From positions 1-15,663 of the forward strand of contig JALRLI010000021.1 of NCBI GenBank assembly GCA_023254555.1: 15,663 bases of DNA. Reading direction: 5' to 3'. The notes below the pieces were generated by a model. That model searched no databases and was not told the DNA's origin. It saw only the letters and a program-made list of their open reading frames with translations. Each line of letters begins with the position of its first letter. Position 1 is the first letter of the stretch. The position numbers were made by a program, and so were the translations under genes. The DNA is from Microbacteriaceae bacterium. GTDB lineage: Bacteria > Actinomycetota > Actinomycetes > Actinomycetales > Microbacteriaceae. Below are positions 13,169-15,663 of the stretch, in pieces.

Positions 13169-14331
13169 GCAGACTCACCCGCCTCGAACGAGTTCTCGTA
13201 GCGCTCTAGCCAAGCGGCTTGACCCTGCATTACAGGATGCTCTTCTGCGTATACGTGCTTGAACATCGCACCCGGTTCAGGCACCGGCATGTGCAGAACG
13301 CCATCGCGAATCTTGAGCGCCAATTCGCCTGCATCGGCGGCAACCTGTTCGAAGAAGCTGTCTTCGGCACCCTGCGATTTGATGTACTTTTCAAATCGAC
13401 GAATAGGGTCCTTGGCTTGCCACTCGAGCAACTCTTCATTTTCTCGGTACTTCGTTGGGTCGTCACTCGTCGTATGTGCGCCGATGCGATAGGTAAGTGC
13501 TTCGATGAACTGCGGACCTCCGCCCGCTCGAGCGTCCTTGAGCATTCTGTTGCTGACTGCATAGCTCGCCAGAATGTCATTTCCGTCTATCTGGATGCTC
13601 TTCAACCCAAAACCCGCCGCCCGTCGGTAAATCGGGGTGCGAGCCTGTCGCTCAACCGGCACCGAAATCGCCCACTTATTGTTTTGCACGAAAAAGAGCT
13701 GCGGGGTCTGATAGCTGGCAGCGAAGATCATTGCTTCGTTCACATCACCCTGGCTTGTCGCACCGTCACCGAAGTAGACAATTGTCGCCTCGTTCGTCTC
13801 TCTTCCCTGAGCGCCGGCTGGTAAATCCTTTTCGCCCGCTTTCTTGGTGGCGTCGAGAACCTGACTCAATGCGAAGCCGGTCGCGTGCAAGGCTTGTGAC
13901 CCAATCACGAGCGTATAGAGGTGAAAATTTCCGTGCGCAGGGTCTGTGACATCCCAGCCGCCATGAGTAACGCCTCTGAACTGGGCGACTACATTCACGA
14001 GGTTTACTCCCCGAATTCGAGCAACCGCATGCTCGCGATACGAAGGAAAGATATGGTCCTGCGGCAGCGCAGCGCGAGCCGAGCCAACCTGTGCGCCCTC
14101 TTGACCTACACTCGGCACCCAAAGGGCGAGCTGCCCTTGCCGCTGCAAGTTCGTGCACTCCGTATCAAAGGCGCGGGTGAGCGCCATGTCTCGGTACATC
14201 TCTTGGAGCGCTACTAGGTCTAGCGACTCGAGTTCGGCGGCAAATGCTTGCGCGCTCTCGTTCGGCGCAAAGTCGCCGTCTGGCGTCAAGAACTGAACCG
14301 GCTGTGGATCTTGAACCCATGGCATGGTCAC
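13165..14331 (-). CDS. bkdA: 2-oxoacid dehydrogenase E1 component, alpha subunit (branched-chain type)
   Basis: A 388-residue E1alpha. The thiamine-diphosphate motif begins GDGATSQGDVNEAMIFAA and ends near FVQNN (about 188-218). The conserved loop YRIGAHTTSDDPTKYR (about 281-296) has His286, and its TSDDPTKYR form is the branched-chain 2-oxoacid dehydrogenase type. Between the substrate-pocket helix and the GDG motif there is a polar insertion (about 164-182, AGEKDLPAGAQGRETNE) that typical E1alpha proteins lack. I choose GTG 14331, 7 nt after GGGAGG (14339-14344); ATG 14325 two codons later is an alternative, and a TTG at 14349 precedes the Shine-Dalgarno and is unlikely. It begins 14 nt after the aminotransferase stop and overlaps E1beta by 4 nt. 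Confidence 0.91.
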   Translation of the reverse strand: MTMPWVQDPQPVQFLTPDGDFAPNESAQAFAAELESLDLVALQEMYRDMALTRAFDTECTNLQRQGQLALWVPSVGQEGAQVGSARAALPQDHIFPSYREHAVARIRGVNLVNVVAQFRGVTHGGWDVTDPAHGNFHLYTLVIGSQALHATGFALSQVLDATKKAGEKDLPAGAQGRETNEATIVYFGDGATSQGDVNEAMIFAASYQTPQLFFVQNNKWAISVPVERQARTPIYRRAAGFGLKSIQIDGNDILASYAVSNRMLKDARAGGGPQFIEALTYRIGAHTTSDDPTKYRENEELLEWQAKDPIRRFEKYIKSQGAEDSFFEQVAADAGELALKIRDGVLHMPVPEPGAMFKHVYAEEHPVMQGQAAWLERYENSFEAGESA

Positions 14332-14345
14332 GAAGCCACCTCCCG

Positions 14346-15428
14346 TCAACTCACGTGCTCTGATTTAAACCTAGAGGCGAGCTCAATCACTCGTGGAATA
14401 CTTTCGGTTTCACCAACACTAATTCGAACACCGTAGCCCGCGAAAGGTCTCACCACCACGCCATTGCGCGCGAAGAAATCAGCGAAGTCGACTGCTCGGT
14501 CACCGAGGCCGAGCCAGACGAAATTGCCCTCGGTGTCGGCAACTGTGTACCCGATCTCGTGCAACCGGGTGCTCAACTCAGTTCTGAGGTCGACGATATG
14601 GCGGATGCGCTCCTGCAGTTCAGCTTCCGCATCCAGTGATGCTAGGGCGCCGGCTTGGGCCGCTGCCGTCAGAGAGAGCGGTATGCCGGTTGCCCTCGCG
14701 CCGTTCAAAATCTGCTCGTTACCTATTGCGAAACCAATTCGCAAGCCAGCCAGACCGTAGGCTTTCGAGAATGTTCGCAGCAGAACTACTTGTGGGTAAT
14801 TGGCAATGACGTCTTCGCCCTTGATTGCGTCTGGAGCTACTACAAACTCGCGGTACGCCTCGTCAAGCACGACTAACACATCTTTGGGAACCCGCTCCAT
14901 AAAACTGTGAAACTCTGCAGTGGTTATGGCGGGGCCGGTTGGGTTGTTGGGACTGCATAACAAAATGGCACGGGTTCGATCAGTGACGGCATCGGCCATC
15001 GCATCCAAATCATGCCGGTAGTCGCTCGTGAGCCCGACAGTCACAGCTTTCGCTCCCGAAGCCAAGCCGAGCATTGGGTAAGCCTCGAAACTAGGCCAAG
15101 CGAACATGTACTCGTCGCCGGCAGCGGCGGTAGCGTGAACGAGCTGGTAGAGAATTGCGACCGAACCGGAGGCGATGTGCACTTCACCAATGCCAACACC
15201 GAATTTGGCGGCTAGCTTTTCACGAAGTTCGAGGGCTGATGCGTCTCCATACCTATTGAAAGAAGACGCGTTCTGCACGCGCTCCAGCACAGAGGGAAGC
15301 GGCTCAAATGGATTCTCATTGCTCGAAAGCTTGAAGCCGTCATCAGGTGCTTGCACGCCCTGACGATAGGGAGTGACCGCGGCAACTTCTGACCGAAGTT
15401 TGATTGGCAAACCGTCTGGTGAACTCAC
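14346..15428 (-). CDS. pat: Class II aminotransferase, HisC/Pat-like (aromatic amino acid aminotransferase)
   Basis: A 360-residue fold-type I PLP enzyme. Visible landmarks are SSNENPFEPLPSV (35-47), FNRYGD (57-62), SPNNPTG (159-165), the PLP-binding LDEAY with Asp189, the Schiff-base lysine in FSKAYGLAGLRIG (Lys222, with Arg230) and the C-terminal VVRPFAGYGVRISVG, where the substrate carboxylate is bound. It resembles mycobacterial Pat/HisC2, annotated as phenylalanine or aromatic aminotransferase, more than a biosynthetic HisC, and no histidine genes are near. It lies first in a run with the 2-oxoacid dehydrogenase subunits, so it may supply the 2-oxoacid. The start is GTG 15428, six bases after TAGACT (leaderless type). 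Histidinol-phosphate as substrate cannot be excluded. Confidence 0.85.
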   Translation of the reverse strand: MSSPDGLPIKLRSEVAAVTPYRQGVQAPDDGFKLSSNENPFEPLPSVLERVQNASSFNRYGDASALELREKLAAKFGVGIGEVHIASGSVAILYQLVHATAAAGDEYMFAWPSFEAYPMLGLASGAKAVTVGLTSDYRHDLDAMADAVTDRTRAILLCSPNNPTGPAITTAEFHSFMERVPKDVLVVLDEAYREFVVAPDAIKGEDVIANYPQVVLLRTFSKAYGLAGLRIGFAIGNEQILNGARATGIPLSLTAAAQAGALASLDAEAELQERIRHIVDLRTELSTRLHEIGYTVADTEGNFVWLGLGDRAVDFADFFARNGVVVRPFAGYGVRISVGETESIPRVIELASRFKSEHVS

Positions 15429-15434
15429 CCTACG

Positions 15435-15440
15435 AGTCTA
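15435..15440 (-). promoter_or_regulatory. Candidate -10 box of the aminotransferase-bkd operon
   Basis: TAGACT on the minus strand fits TANNNT and ends 6 nt before GTG 15428, with no usable Shine-Dalgarno. This is the same leaderless layout as at 174-179 and 6190-6195. A strong -35 is not obvious. Confidence 0.45.
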
Positions 15441-15469
15441 ACGAGGCGCATACCTGCAAGACTGTGTTC

Positions 15470-15663
15470 ATGAAGTTCTTGGTGAGAGTTGTTGTGCTGG
15501 CCGTTGCCCTCTGGCTAACCACGCTTGTTCTTGGCGGGGCGTCGAGCGAGGGCATTCAAATAATTCCGTTTGCCGAGGGCCAGCTGGCGTTCATCGGAAC
15601 CCTGCTTGCGATTGCAGCTGTGTTTGCATTGGTGAACACCATCGTTGCGCCCTTGGTTAAGGT
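15470..15663 (+). CDS. Phage-holin-4-like (YvlD-type) small membrane protein, 5' end
   Basis: An open frame starts with ATG 15470 and runs off the window after 64 codons. It begins MKFLVRVVVLAVALWLTTLV, then has an IQIIPFAEGQLAF loop and a second hydrophobic helix GTLLAIAAVFALVNTIVAPLV. Two closely spaced helices with LVNTIVAPLVK at the end of the second are typical of the phage-holin-4 superfamily (YvlD and relatives), small four-helix membrane proteins that are chromosomal and usually not prophage genes. Their role is poorly known. It is divergent from the aminotransferase gene, with 41 nt between starts. No Shine-Dalgarno is visible upstream. The C-terminal half lies outside the window. 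Confidence 0.75.
   Translation, partial: MKFLVRVVVLAVALWLTTLVLGGASSEGIQIIPFAEGQLAFIGTLLAIAAVFALVNTIVAPLVK

Noticed and set aside
15470..15663. Prophage holin, suggesting an integrated phage
   Set aside because: Phage-holin-4-like proteins are common chromosomal membrane proteins; no other phage gene is in the window.

Overview
The window looks like chromosomal DNA of an actinobacterium, most likely a Microbacteriaceae-type lineage. Supporting signs are the Mycobacterium-like bifunctional Dcd, a CopD-CtaG fusion, a short HU protein without a basic tail, zinc-independent S14/L33/L28, a FurB-type Zur, a BkdABC complex and a Pat-like aminotransferase. GTG starts are frequent, and several genes appear leaderless, with a TANNNT box 6-7 nt before the start codon. 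I see no mobile element, CRISPR array, rRNA or tRNA. Gene content is mostly housekeeping.

Layout. 1-143: 3' end of a cold-shock protein and its UUCG-loop terminator. 186-1484 (+): SRAP-domain DNA-protein crosslink protein and bifunctional dCTP deaminase, 9 nt apart, both relevant to uracil and abasic sites in DNA. 1486-3492 (-): membrane fusion of CopD and CtaG domains. 3579-3857 (-): HU protein. 3858-4194: gene-free stretch with a tandem 30-bp repeat, a palindrome and the rpsN terminator. 4195-4906 (-): rpmB-rpmG-rpsN, tightly packed; rpmG (55 aa) is very short. 4907-5058: palindrome-rich leader of rpmB. 5059-6171 (-): isocitrate/isopropylmalate-type dehydrogenase. 6202-6960 (+): cytosolic SGNH hydrolase. 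6947-10748 (-): five-gene zinc-import operon znuA-znuC-permease-permease-zur. 10810-15428 (-): Pat-like aminotransferase, then E1alpha, E1beta and E2 of a branched-chain-type 2-oxoacid dehydrogenase. 15470-end (+): start of a small membrane protein of the phage-holin-4-like family.

How it works together. The clearest functional block is zinc homeostasis. A high-affinity zinc ABC importer carries its own Zur as the last operon gene. The operon promoter (near-consensus -35/-10, 17-bp spacer) is covered by two Fur-type 7-1-7 inverted repeats, which suggests autoregulation. Nearby are three ribosomal proteins in their cysteine-poor, zinc-independent forms, which in other actinobacteria belong to the Zur regulon; here I see no matching box upstream of them. 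The second block pairs an aminotransferase with a 2-oxoacid dehydrogenase, a natural order for turning an amino acid into an acyl-CoA. I did not find a convincing undescribed system; the most notable items are the double operator, the palindrome-dense rpmB leader, the repeat between hupB and rpsN, and the recurring leaderless promoter pattern.
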